A stretch of DNA of 64,000 nucleotides from Bacteroides sp. CAG:1060_57_27 (GTDB lineage Bacteria; Bacteroidota; Bacteroidia; Bacteroidales; UBA932), in the NCBI GenBank assembly GCA_001915575.1, contig MNQT01000022.1, positions 62,001 through 126,000 on the forward strand, read 5' to 3'. The translations under genes were made by a program, and so were the position numbers. Below, piece after piece: positions 17,677 through 26,205 of the stretch; positions within the stretch are counted from its first letter, which is position 1; each line of letters begins with the position of its first letter. The notes under the pieces are model-generated. The model searched no databases, was not told the DNA's origin, and saw only the letters and a list, made by a program, of their open reading frames with translations.

Positions 17677-18734
17677 TGTCTCTCAAGCGGATTTGCGCCA
17701 TATCGGCGTGTGTTGGCGCTGCCGTTGCGGCAATATGTGCCGCCGTGCTCTGCGCGCGCTGGTATCAGGATAACCGCAGGGGGAATTTCTCCCGCAGTGC
17801 GGAACTGTTCGTATATCCGGGAGAGGACGCGTCGGAAGTGCTGGACGATGTTGCCGCAGAGGCAGGCGTGCGAAAGCGCAGGAGCCTCGAGCGTGCCTTC
17901 GAAGACAAGAGGGTCTCCGAATTCATGCAGCCCGGACATTATACCGTAGACGAGTCCTCTTCCAGCGTATATGTGGCACGTATGCTCAACAACGGCTGGC
18001 AGACTCCGGTCAGCCTGACCCTTTCCGGAAACCTGCGCCTCAAGGGCAACATCGCTGCGAAGATTTCGAGCCAGCTGCTGCTCGATTCGGTGTCGGTGCG
18101 CAGGGCCATGGACGACGAGGACTTCCTCGCCCGCTACGGCTTCAGCCCGGTGGACGTGTTCAACCTGATAATTCCTGCGACCTACGAGATATACTGGACT
18201 GCCGGGGTGGAGGATGTGTTCGACAGGTTCAAGCAGGCCTACGACGCCTTCTGGACCGAGGAGAACCTACGCAAGGCAGAGGAAGTCGGCCTTGACAGGC
18301 GGGAGGTGGGAATACTGGCGTCAATAGTGACGGCGGAGTCCAATGCCGAGGCCGAGATGCCTCTCATAGCGGGAGTCTATCTGAACCGTCTTGCGATAGG
18401 GATGCCGCTCCAGGCGGATCCCACCGTGGCATACTGCTTCGACTACAGCCTGAGCCGCATACTCAACGTGCACCTGCAGGTGGATTCTCCATACAACACC
18501 TACAGGCATGCAGGCCTTCCGCCCGGGCCTATTTGCGTCCCGGTGAGGGCCGCGCTCGAGGCCGTGCTGAATCCTGACTACGGCGGACCGAGGGGCAGGG
18601 GCAACCTCTACTTCTGTGCAAATGCCGACTTCTCCGGCACGCATGTCTTCGCGCGCACGCTCTCTGAGCACAACCGCAATGCCGCACGCTTCCGCGCGGA
18701 GCTCGACAGGCGCAGCAGGGCTGCCCGCAGGTAA
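17676..18734 (+). CDS. mltG: Endolytic transglycosylase MltG
   Basis: 352 residues. One N-terminal membrane segment (about 4-27), then the YceG-like domain. The catalytic Glu lies in ASIVTAESNAEAEMP, followed by GVYLNRLAIGMPLQADPTV and YNTYRHAGLPPGPI, all family signatures. MltG cleaves nascent glycan strands at the membrane and sets their length. ATG 17676 overlaps the stop of the glucosaminidase gene (TGATG); a GTG one codon earlier is possible. Confidence 0.94.
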   Translation: MSLKRICAISACVGAAVAAICAAVLCARWYQDNRRGNFSRSAELFVYPGEDASEVLDDVAAEAGVRKRRSLERAFEDKRVSEFMQPGHYTVDESSSSVYVARMLNNGWQTPVSLTLSGNLRLKGNIAAKISSQLLLDSVSVRRAMDDEDFLARYGFSPVDVFNLIIPATYEIYWTAGVEDVFDRFKQAYDAFWTEENLRKAEEVGLDRREVGILASIVTAESNAEAEMPLIAGVYLNRLAIGMPLQADPTVAYCFDYSLSRILNVHLQVDSPYNTYRHAGLPPGPICVPVRAALEAVLNPDYGGPRGRGNLYFCANADFSGTHVFARTLSEHNRNAARFRAELDRRSRAARR

Positions 18735-18769
18735 TGACTTCTTTCAGTGGAAATCCGGCCTGTGACTGC

Positions 18770-19336
18770 CTATTTCAACGATGCCGGGTCTACTGCTTCC
18801 TTCTTGTATCCCAACCGCCGCAGTTCGATGCCTTCTCCTATCCTGTAGAACACCGAATAGCTCCTCGTGAGGGCGTAGAAGCCCGTCGCGGTCTGCGGCT
18901 CGATACCCTCGTGGCGTATCAGCCCGAGCGTGGCGAGGGCGCAGCTCTGCAGGGTGTCTGAAATCTTCTTCGTCTCGGGAGAGTCGAGGTTGAGCCCGAG
19001 TACGCCGCGCAGTATGTGCTCGTCCATGTCGTCCCAGCCTCTGGCTCCGTAATAGTCCCGGTATGAGTCGTGGCGGTGGAGGGTCCAGTTGCAGTCCCAG
19101 TTGTGGGCTACGCCCATTCCGAGGAATCCCGCCCATGCGAGGGCTGCCTCGGGGTAGTCGTTGAAGTTCTGCACGGCGTCTGCCACGTAGTCCTTTATAT
19201 ATTCCTCCCACTTTGAGTCTATGTCGTCGCTCTGCAGCAGGCCTCCCTCCAGCAGGCCGGCAGCCTCGCAGATCCTCTCGAGACCGAGCTGAAGCGTCTT
19301 TTCGAAGCTGTCGAGCAGCTGTGTGTCCTTGCTCAT
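18770..19336 (-). CDS. Conserved hypothetical protein translationally coupled to relA
   Basis: 188 residues, soluble, acidic. I do not recognise a family. The sequence is rich in Trp and His in the middle (WAGFLGMGVAHNWDCNW, HDSYRDYYGARGWDDMDE), suggesting a compact, possibly metal- or ligand-binding, helical protein. Its ATG overlaps the last codon of the (p)ppGpp synthetase by 4 bases, so the two are made together and a link to that pathway is possible, but this is inference from position only. Confidence 0.7.
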   Translation of the reverse strand: MSKDTQLLDSFEKTLQLGLERICEAAGLLEGGLLQSDDIDSKWEEYIKDYVADAVQNFNDYPEAALAWAGFLGMGVAHNWDCNWTLHRHDSYRDYYGARGWDDMDEHILRGVLGLNLDSPETKKISDTLQSCALATLGLIRHEGIEPQTATGFYALTRSYSVFYRIGEGIELRRLGYKKEAVDPASLK

Positions 19337-21438
19337 ATCCTGTGTACTTTGGTTATGCCCTTGACGGCGGCGACCTGGGAGATTACCTTGTCGAGTTCGC
19401 TGTTGGAAGGGACGAGCAGCTTGATGCTTATCTCATAGAGGCCCTTCTTGGCGTTCTCCTTGACATTGAACGAACGCATGGACACCTTGAAACGGCCTAT
19501 GACATCCATTATGCGCGAGAGTATGGGCGCCTCCATGGTGGCGAGCACGGCGAGAGTGCAGAGGAAGTTGCCGCTGGAGGTGCTGTCCTGCCATACGACC
19601 TTCTGTATCCGGTAGGGGTATTTCTCGAGCAGCCTCGCCGCGTTGGGGCAGGAAATCCTGTGTATCTTTATCCCTTCCGTTCTCGTGACGAAGCCGAACA
19701 CGTCGTCGCCGAACACGGGATTGCAGCATTTCGAGAGCTTGTAGTCGAGCCCGCGCACGTTCTTGGCGTTGATAACGAGTATGTCGTCGGCATCGCCCGA
19801 GTAGACCTTCCCGCTCTGGACGGCCGCGGCCTGCTCCTTATGAGCGGAACTGTCCTGCGCGGCCCTCTCCTTCTCCTCCTGCCTTTGGACTATGAAGGAC
19901 TTTATGTCGTTGATGTCCACGGTCTCCCGTGATATATCGGCCATGAGCTGCATCTCGGAAGAGTACCTGAAGTTCTTCATCAGATCCTGCAGAGCCTCGT
20001 CGGGGAGTTCCAGCTTCCAGTTCTTGAGCCTGCGAGCGAGGATTTCGCGTCCTTCGGCGGCAGCCTTGCGCTCCTCGGCGTCGAGTTCCTGCTTTATCTT
20101 GGTTCTCGCCTTGGAGCTTACGACCCAGCCCAGCCAGTCGCGGCTCGGCCTCTGGTTCTTGCCCGTTATTATCTCAACCACGTCTCCCGTGCGCAGCTTT
20201 TCCTTAATCTGCACGCTCTTGCCGTTGACGCGTCCGCCGGTGCAGCGGCAGCCGAGGTTGGAGTGTATGTTGAAGGCGAAGTCAAGCACCGACGCTCCTG
20301 CAGGCAGTATCCTCAGCTCTCCCGTCGGGGTGAATACGAATATCTCCTTGCTGGGAGGCGCGGGCATGTCTTCGGGGCCGGCGCTGAGCGGATGTTCCAG
20401 GGAGTCGCGCACACTCTGGAGCCAGCGGTCTATCGAGGCCTCGTGCCTTATGCCCTTGTAGGCCCAGTGCGCCGCGTTGCCGCTCTCCGCCTCGATGTCC
20501 ATACGCTTTGTGCGTATCTGAACCTCGAGGGCGTTGCCCCGGCGGTCCTTGACCGTTATGTGCAGCGATTCGTAGCCGTTGGGGCGCGGCGTGGTGAGCC
20601 AGTCGCGCAGTCGCGAGATATCGGGCTCGTATTCTTCGGTAACGAACGAGTAGACCTTCCAGCAGAGGTCCTTCTCCACCGTGGGGTCTTCGTCGCAGTC
20701 GATTATGAAGCGTATCGCGAATACGTCGAATACGCCCTCGAAAGGCACTTTCTGCGCCTGCATCTTGCGGTATATCGAGTATGCGCTCTTGGTGCGTATC
20801 TTCAGCTTGTATCTGATGCCGGCTTCGGAGAGCTTCTTCTCCAGCGGCCGTATGAACTCCGCAGTCAGCCTCTCGCGGTCCTTCTCGGTGGCCTTTAGCT
20901 TGTTGGTGATTGTGCGGTACTGCTCCGGGTCGGTGTGGCGCAGGCAGATGTTGCCGAGCTCGTTGTTGATGTTGTAGAGCCCCAGCTGGTGGGCGAGGGG
21001 CATGTAGAGCATCATGGTCTCAAGCAGCTTCTGGTCGCGCGAGCCCTTGGGGAACATCCCGAGGCGGCGCATCACTTCGAGCCTGTCTGCAATCTTGATG
21101 ACCACCGCGCGCGGGTCGGTGGAATACTGGACTATCAGGCGCTTGTAGTTCTCGGCCTCGAGCCTCGTGTCCTTCGGCTTTATCGTCGAAATCCTGTTGA
21201 GACCCTCGGTCAGTTCAAGCACGTCCGCAGGGAATGCGCCGATATCGATATCCCTGTGGACTCTCGTGGCCTCGTGAAGGTATACGGCGGCGACGCACGC
21301 CTCCGGCAGGCCTATCTCGTCCTCGACGATTTTCGCCACGTTGTCGGGATGCTCGATGAACGGGACCCCGTCGTAGCGGGTCTCGTCCTTGAGAGCCGCG
21401 AGTGCCACCTCCCTCGCCTTTGTTATAAGATTGTCCAT
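19333..21438 (-). CDS. relA: (p)ppGpp synthetase, RelA-type with inactive HD hydrolase domain
   Basis: 701 residues with the long RelA/SpoT architecture: HD domain, synthetase domain, TGS (about 387-450), helical and C-terminal ACT. The HD domain keeps H30 (FIEHPDNVA), but where active hydrolases read HDxxED this one reads H55-E-A-T-R-V, so Asp, Glu and Asp are lost and hydrolysis should be impossible. The synthetase domain is intact (PNGYESLHITV; EAESGNAAHWAYKG). The charged motif that separates RelA (EXDD) from bifunctional (RXKD) enzymes reads RLRD. I therefore expect a synthetase-only stringent-response enzyme. The TATATTTG box ends 5 bases before the ATG, so the mRNA may be leaderless. 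Confidence 0.92.
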   Translation of the reverse strand: MDNLITKAREVALAALKDETRYDGVPFIEHPDNVAKIVEDEIGLPEACVAAVYLHEATRVHRDIDIGAFPADVLELTEGLNRISTIKPKDTRLEAENYKRLIVQYSTDPRAVVIKIADRLEVMRRLGMFPKGSRDQKLLETMMLYMPLAHQLGLYNINNELGNICLRHTDPEQYRTITNKLKATEKDRERLTAEFIRPLEKKLSEAGIRYKLKIRTKSAYSIYRKMQAQKVPFEGVFDVFAIRFIIDCDEDPTVEKDLCWKVYSFVTEEYEPDISRLRDWLTTPRPNGYESLHITVKDRRGNALEVQIRTKRMDIEAESGNAAHWAYKGIRHEASIDRWLQSVRDSLEHPLSAGPEDMPAPPSKEIFVFTPTGELRILPAGASVLDFAFNIHSNLGCRCTGGRVNGKSVQIKEKLRTGDVVEIITGKNQRPSRDWLGWVVSSKARTKIKQELDAEERKAAAEGREILARRLKNWKLELPDEALQDLMKNFRYSSEMQLMADISRETVDINDIKSFIVQRQEEKERAAQDSSAHKEQAAAVQSGKVYSGDADDILVINAKNVRGLDYKLSKCCNPVFGDDVFGFVTRTEGIKIHRISCPNAARLLEKYPYRIQKVVWQDSTSSGNFLCTLAVLATMEAPILSRIMDVIGRFKVSMRSFNVKENAKKGLYEISIKLLVPSNSELDKVISQVAAVKGITKVHRI

Positions 21439-21443
21439 GGCAT

Positions 21444-21451
21444 CAAATATA
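21444..21451 (-). promoter_or_regulatory. -7 promoter box of relA
   Basis: TATATTTG on the minus strand with only 5 bases before the relA ATG, which puts the transcription start at or next to the start codon. Confidence 0.55.
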
Positions 21452-21532
21452 ACTCTTTTTTCACCTCTATCGAATTAAAATTCCTATATTGACACCCGAA
21501 AACTGTTTCAAACAATCAAAACTCTTTTGCGT

Positions 21533-23419
21533 ATGAGGAATCATGCCCTTTATTCCCTGTTGGGAATAGGTGTCCTGTTGTGTGTGGACGGATGCCGCAA
21601 ACCTGAAATCACACCTCCGCCAGTCATCGGACTTGAAAAGACGGAGTTGACCGCTCCTGCATCCGGTGGAGACGTGGTAGTGGGCTACAGTCTGGAGAAT
21701 GCCGTGGAAGGCGCCGAGATCAGCGTTACCCCTGCCGGAAGCTATGAATGGGTCTTAGGCACGGAGGTCGAGCCTTCGGCGATCCGTGTGAGTCTGGCCG
21801 AGAATGAAACCACCGATCCGAGAGAGGCGGAATTTTCGGTGACATATCCCGGAATGACCGAAAAGGTGGCGTTCACCATAACTCAGGATGCCGGGCCGGC
21901 GGTGGTCTACGACTACGAGTATGATATGCCGGAATTCTATATGGAGTATTACAAGAATGTAGGTAACGACGACGAGGATAACTTCTACATATTCATCAGC
22001 GATATTCCGATGAGCGAAAGCGGGTTCCCTCAGCCCGGAGGCATATATTATGTGTTCGATATGTACGCTGCTCCCGATACGGGACCGGTAATCCCTGCCG
22101 GAGTCTATCCTATCGATCCCTCAGGCTCTACGGCGGCCGGCACCTGCGCCCAGTATTCCGAATACTACAAGTATCACTCGGATAACTACGACGATCCCGA
22201 GAATGAGGAGTCCTTCTTCGTGGACGGAGCCCTGACGGTTACGAAGGACGGCGATATCTACACTTTCGACGCCAAGGTGACTGACGACAGGGGCCTTACC
22301 CACCATGTCACATATACCGGGCCCGCAACCATAATCGAGGAACCCGAGCCCGATCCCGGATATGCTCCGATCGAAGAGCCTGTCGACTTCACGGCTTCGC
22401 TCGCTTCGGCCTTATATGTGGAGGACAACGCGGAAGTCATGGCAGTCACTATGCAGTTCACGGATATGGAGGTCGACTCTGAAGGGTATCTGGTACCTCC
22501 CGGAACCCTGCTTACCCTCGATGTGTATATGCCGTATGACCCTAAGGGGAACCTGTCTGCCGGAACCTACCATGTCGACAACACTCTCGAGGCGTTCACC
22601 ATGTCGTCAGGTATGGATTTCCTCGGATATCCTGTAGGATCGTACGCTTCATATCTGCCTGACGGATACACCGAACTTACGGGACATATCGTGGCAGGAA
22701 GCATGGAGATCACTGAAAATTCCGCTCCAGGCAGCTACACCGTGGTGTGCGATCTTGTCACCGCCGAGGATGTCTCCATAAAATGCACCTATAGCGGCAG
22801 CCTTGCCGTGCAGGGAATATATGATTCGACACTCGACGGCGACTACGGGCTTGATCTCGAAGGTGCTGCAGGGGAAGGTCTGTATATGGGGAACTATTAC
22901 GGAACCGGTGCCGCATGGATGCTCAACATAGTTCCTTCTACCGTGCCCGGCGACGGGGTTACGGTCGAGCTTGTCGCCGCAGATGACGGCTTTGAGGCCG
23001 GAATTCCTTCCGGAACATATGTCTCGGCCGGTGAAGGTGAGCCCGGTCCGGGCGAATACATACCCGGATATGTCGAAGACGGCTATATCTACGGTACTTC
23101 GTATGTCCACTATCGCAGCATGGATTCCGAAGGAGCCTCGGTCGACGGGCTCGCTCCCGCCGTTGACGGAGATATCATGGTCACAAACAACGGTGACGGC
23201 ACCTATGATATCTCCTTTGAGTGCACCGACGATATAGGGAATGTCTGGAGCGGCAGCTGGTCCGGAGAGGTTGTGCTGGAAGATTATTCCGGCATGCGCG
23301 GAACCAAGGCGACTGTTTCCCGCGGAGCCGTGACTTCCGGACAGAAGGCGGAACGGATAGGCAGCGCCGGCTTCAAGTACAGGATTGCGAAGAAGCCTCT
23401 GTCGGAATATGCAAGATAG
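21533..23419 (+). CDS. Large lipoprotein with BACON-like domain and beta-rich repeats
   Basis: 628 residues from ATG 21533. The signal ends VLLCVDGC, a lipobox. Residues about 35-120 look like a BACON domain (LEKTELTAPASGGDVVVGYSL ... EAEFSVTYPG ... FTITQDAG), found in Bacteroidota glycan-binding lipoproteins. Then come three or four units with G-x-YP/GTY, DG-x-Y-x-I/V and a Y-x-G closing strand, like those of the lipoprotein at 11139. The composition is acidic and Tyr-rich. Probably surface exposed; ligand unknown. A strong shared terminator follows. Confidence 0.75.
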   Translation: MRNHALYSLLGIGVLLCVDGCRKPEITPPPVIGLEKTELTAPASGGDVVVGYSLENAVEGAEISVTPAGSYEWVLGTEVEPSAIRVSLAENETTDPREAEFSVTYPGMTEKVAFTITQDAGPAVVYDYEYDMPEFYMEYYKNVGNDDEDNFYIFISDIPMSESGFPQPGGIYYVFDMYAAPDTGPVIPAGVYPIDPSGSTAAGTCAQYSEYYKYHSDNYDDPENEESFFVDGALTVTKDGDIYTFDAKVTDDRGLTHHVTYTGPATIIEEPEPDPGYAPIEEPVDFTASLASALYVEDNAEVMAVTMQFTDMEVDSEGYLVPPGTLLTLDVYMPYDPKGNLSAGTYHVDNTLEAFTMSSGMDFLGYPVGSYASYLPDGYTELTGHIVAGSMEITENSAPGSYTVVCDLVTAEDVSIKCTYSGSLAVQGIYDSTLDGDYGLDLEGAAGEGLYMGNYYGTGAAWMLNIVPSTVPGDGVTVELVAADDGFEAGIPSGTYVSAGEGEPGPGEYIPGYVEDGYIYGTSYVHYRSMDSEGASVDGLAPAVDGDIMVTNNGDGTYDISFECTDDIGNVWSGSWSGEVVLEDYSGMRGTKATVSRGAVTSGQKAERIGSAGFKYRIAKKPLSEYAR

Positions 23420-23451
23420 GCATGTCCGTCTGAAGATTCATGCAGGCCGGC

Positions 23452-23478
23452 CCGGAAGTGATTCCCGGGCCGGCTTGC
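23452..23478. terminator. Bidirectional terminator between convergent genes
   Basis: A stem of 14 bp including one G-T pair (GCAGGCCGGCCCGG / CCGGGCCGGCTTGC) with a 7-base-scale loop, followed by TTTAT on the plus strand. It ends both the lipoprotein and the GH2 transcripts. Confidence 0.8.
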
Positions 23479-23484
23479 TTTATC

Positions 23485-26082
23485 CTACAAATCCGCCACA
23501 ATGCCGCCGACCTCTATCTCGGCCACGGACGGTGCCTGGCCTGAGCCGGTCTGCGGGAAGCTGAATCGGACGAAGCGGGCTTTCACTGGCGATTCGAGGT
23601 AGAGTTCCCAGCTGTCTTTCTCCCATGAGGATACATCGGCCACTTTCTTCCAGTCAGCCTCGTCGGCGGATGCCTCCACCACGAAATGTCCGGGTGTCTC
23701 CCCGGCAAATACGGCTTTCACCACTTGCAGGCTCAGGGTGCGCTCGGCATCCAGCGTCACATACGGGCGCGCGTCTTCGTCTGCGGGGCGCCAGAAAGTT
23801 GCCGTATCGCCGTCCGCCGCAAGTCCGGCGGAATGTCCGGGAGCCGAGGTGCCGGCGAATACGGGGCTGTCCTTGCCGTAGAACTGCATCTGGACCGTCT
23901 CCTCCTCGCTGACAAAGCGCACGTAGGGGCGGGACTCCGCCTGGGGCGATTTCCCCTCCCTGTAGCGCGGAGCCCCTGTGAATTCGAGTTCTATGCGTGA
24001 GGACTCGAGCCCCGGAGAGCTGGCTTCAACCACCGTCCGTCCTGAATAGTATGCGCGCAGGGCAATCGCCGCCTTGCCGTCGCGTATGCAGATGTCGCTG
24101 TCGGCCGAAAAGTCTATGCTCCGTCCGGTCGGGAATTCGCCCGGTCCGGAAACTATTTCCAGCCGCACGTCAGGGCAGTTGCTCAGCTCGCATCCCTCCC
24201 TGTCGAGCACCGTGACTATGAGCTGCACGTCGTCGGTGCCGTCGGCCAGTATGCCATCCGTCTCGGAAGCCTCTATGCGCAGCCGGGCCGGAGTTCCGTC
24301 CACCGGCCATTCGGGCGGAGCCTGGTGGGAATATTCGTTCCTGTACCAGTACCACGAGCGCTTGGGCAGGCGGAAATAGTCCACTATGCCGAGTGTGGCC
24401 ATGTTCTCGCCGAAGATGCTGCCGTGGTCGAAGCCGCACCATATTATCTGGCCGCTGCGCCACTCGCGCCCTTTCCAGCCTTCGTCCCGTGCAAGGTCTC
24501 CCCAGCCGGGGATATACTCTCCGGGGCGGTTCGCCGTGGTGCTGCCGTATTCCGTCACAACGCTCGGTATTCCGGGTGCCTGGAAATCGGGAATGCGTGC
24601 CCCGTCGCCGTTGTATCCGGCTACATCGCCTATCAGGTCTATCCTCCCTTCGCCTATGGGGCGTTGTGCGCCGCCCACCGCCGCAGGCCGCGTGGGATCG
24701 AGCTCATGCACGCGGTCGACGAGCTTCTCCAGAAGGCTTCTCACTCCCGGCATGGCCTCTTCGGTAGAGAAGAAAGGCTCGTTAGAGACACTCCATACCA
24801 CTATCGAGGGGCTGTTGCGGTTGATGCGTATCATGTCCGTCAGCTGCTGTAGCGCGCTCTGTTCGAAGGCCTCGATGTCGCTCTCCCTCACCGGATAGGC
24901 GCTGGCGGTCCATGCTCCGTCCACTTTCGGCCCGGCCGTGCCCCAGAACGAAGTCTCGGACCAGAACAGCATGCCTTCCTCGTCGCAGGCTCTGGCAAAG
25001 GCCGGAGCATGGGGATAGTGGCTGCCTCTGATGATGTCGAAACCGGCCTCCTTCATCATGCGCACGTCGCGCCGCATTGCCTCCTCGGTAACCGCGTCGC
25101 CCCAGCCGGCCTGGTCCTGATGCACATTGGCCCCGCGGAAGAAAAGGTGCTCCCCGTTCAGGAAGAATCCCTTGTCAGCGGTCCAGCGGAACCACCTGAA
25201 TCCGAAGGATGTCTCGTCGCGGTCTACGAGGCGTCGTCCCTCGTAGAGTTCGCTAACCAGCACATACAGTTTGGGATCAGACGGTGACCACAGTTCTATT
25301 CCCGGTATTTCAGCGGTCGTCTGGTCGAATATCACGCATTCCCCGGCAGGTACCGTGCAGGCGGTGTCCCTCTCGGCGACGATGCGGCCGTCGGGGGCTG
25401 CGACCTTTATCTCAAGCCTGTATTCTCCCGACGCGTCGGAGTTGCTGCGCACTTCGGTGCGTACCCGTACCGTGGAAGAACGCCCCTGTTGCCTTTCCAG
25501 CGTCGGAGTGGTGACGAAGGTGCCGTACCAGTCTATGTGTACCGGATTCTTCTTGACCAGGCGGACATTGCGGTAGATGCCGCCGCTGAATACATGCTCC
25601 CCTCCGCGCGGGGCGAGATCTGCCCTCCAGAGGTTGTTCACTCGCACGGCCACGACATTGTGCCCGGGCCTTGCGTAGGGCGTGATGCGCACGCTGAAAC
25701 CGGTGTAGCCTCCCCGGTGCGTCCCTGCGAGGCTGCCGTTGACATATATCTCGGCCTCCTGGAACACTCCGTCGAATTCCAGGAAGATGTCCTTGCGCAT
25801 ATCGGTCTTCGAGAGGTCTACCGTCCTGCGGTACCAGCCGTATCCGGTGTAGAAGTCGCTCGAGAGGAAATAGGGGATGCTGAACGAATGGGGCAGGCCT
25901 ATGTGCTCCCATTCCGAGTCGTCGTAATCCACCTGCTCCGCTCCCGGGTGGTCTCCCCGCAGGTAGGTCCACCCGCGGTTGAGGTTAATAAGTTCGCGTA
26001 CGCCGCCCGGTGCGGCGCTGCAGCACAGGCACCCGCAGCACAGCAGCAGGAGCGCAGTCAGTATTCTGTCTGGTTTCATCAT
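23485..26082 (-). CDS. Glycoside hydrolase family 2 protein (beta-galactosidase-like)
   Basis: 865 residues with a Cys-rich signal peptide (LLLLCCGCLCCSAAPGG; could be read as a lipoprotein signal). Order of domains: GH2 sugar-binding (RGWTYLRGDHPG ... GYGWYRRTVDL), Ig-like (about 180-290), TIM barrel (GFRWFRWTADKGFFLNGE, FRGANVHQD) with acid/base Glu in WSVSNEPFF and nucleophile Glu in VVTEYGSTT, another Ig-like region, and a C-terminal galactose-binding-like domain (VKARFVRFSFPQTG). It hydrolyses beta-linked sugars of dietary or host glycans outside the cytoplasm; the exact sugar cannot be told. It is alone, not in a SusCD locus. A TATTTTTA box lies at 26108-26115 on the minus strand. Confidence 0.9.
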   Translation of the reverse strand: MMKPDRILTALLLLCCGCLCCSAAPGGVRELINLNRGWTYLRGDHPGAEQVDYDDSEWEHIGLPHSFSIPYFLSSDFYTGYGWYRRTVDLSKTDMRKDIFLEFDGVFQEAEIYVNGSLAGTHRGGYTGFSVRITPYARPGHNVVAVRVNNLWRADLAPRGGEHVFSGGIYRNVRLVKKNPVHIDWYGTFVTTPTLERQQGRSSTVRVRTEVRSNSDASGEYRLEIKVAAPDGRIVAERDTACTVPAGECVIFDQTTAEIPGIELWSPSDPKLYVLVSELYEGRRLVDRDETSFGFRWFRWTADKGFFLNGEHLFFRGANVHQDQAGWGDAVTEEAMRRDVRMMKEAGFDIIRGSHYPHAPAFARACDEEGMLFWSETSFWGTAGPKVDGAWTASAYPVRESDIEAFEQSALQQLTDMIRINRNSPSIVVWSVSNEPFFSTEEAMPGVRSLLEKLVDRVHELDPTRPAAVGGAQRPIGEGRIDLIGDVAGYNGDGARIPDFQAPGIPSVVTEYGSTTANRPGEYIPGWGDLARDEGWKGREWRSGQIIWCGFDHGSIFGENMATLGIVDYFRLPKRSWYWYRNEYSHQAPPEWPVDGTPARLRIEASETDGILADGTDDVQLIVTVLDREGCELSNCPDVRLEIVSGPGEFPTGRSIDFSADSDICIRDGKAAIALRAYYSGRTVVEASSPGLESSRIELEFTGAPRYREGKSPQAESRPYVRFVSEEETVQMQFYGKDSPVFAGTSAPGHSAGLAADGDTATFWRPADEDARPYVTLDAERTLSLQVVKAVFAGETPGHFVVEASADEADWKKVADVSSWEKDSWELYLESPVKARFVRFSFPQTGSGQAPSVAEIEVGGIVADL

Positions 26083-26192
26083 TACTTGTGGTTAGCTTTT
26101 TCCGGCTTAAAAATACATAAAAATTGGATTATCCGCAATGCGGCCTGGCAAGATATAATTGCGTGACGGGTGCCGGATCGGGGTAATATTGC

Positions 26193-26200
26193 TATATTTG
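26193..26200 (+). promoter_or_regulatory. -7 promoter box of uvrB
   Basis: TATATTTG followed by CCCCG and then the uvrB ATG. The 5-base distance predicts a leaderless or near-leaderless mRNA. Confidence 0.55.
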
Positions 26201-26205
26201 CCCCG

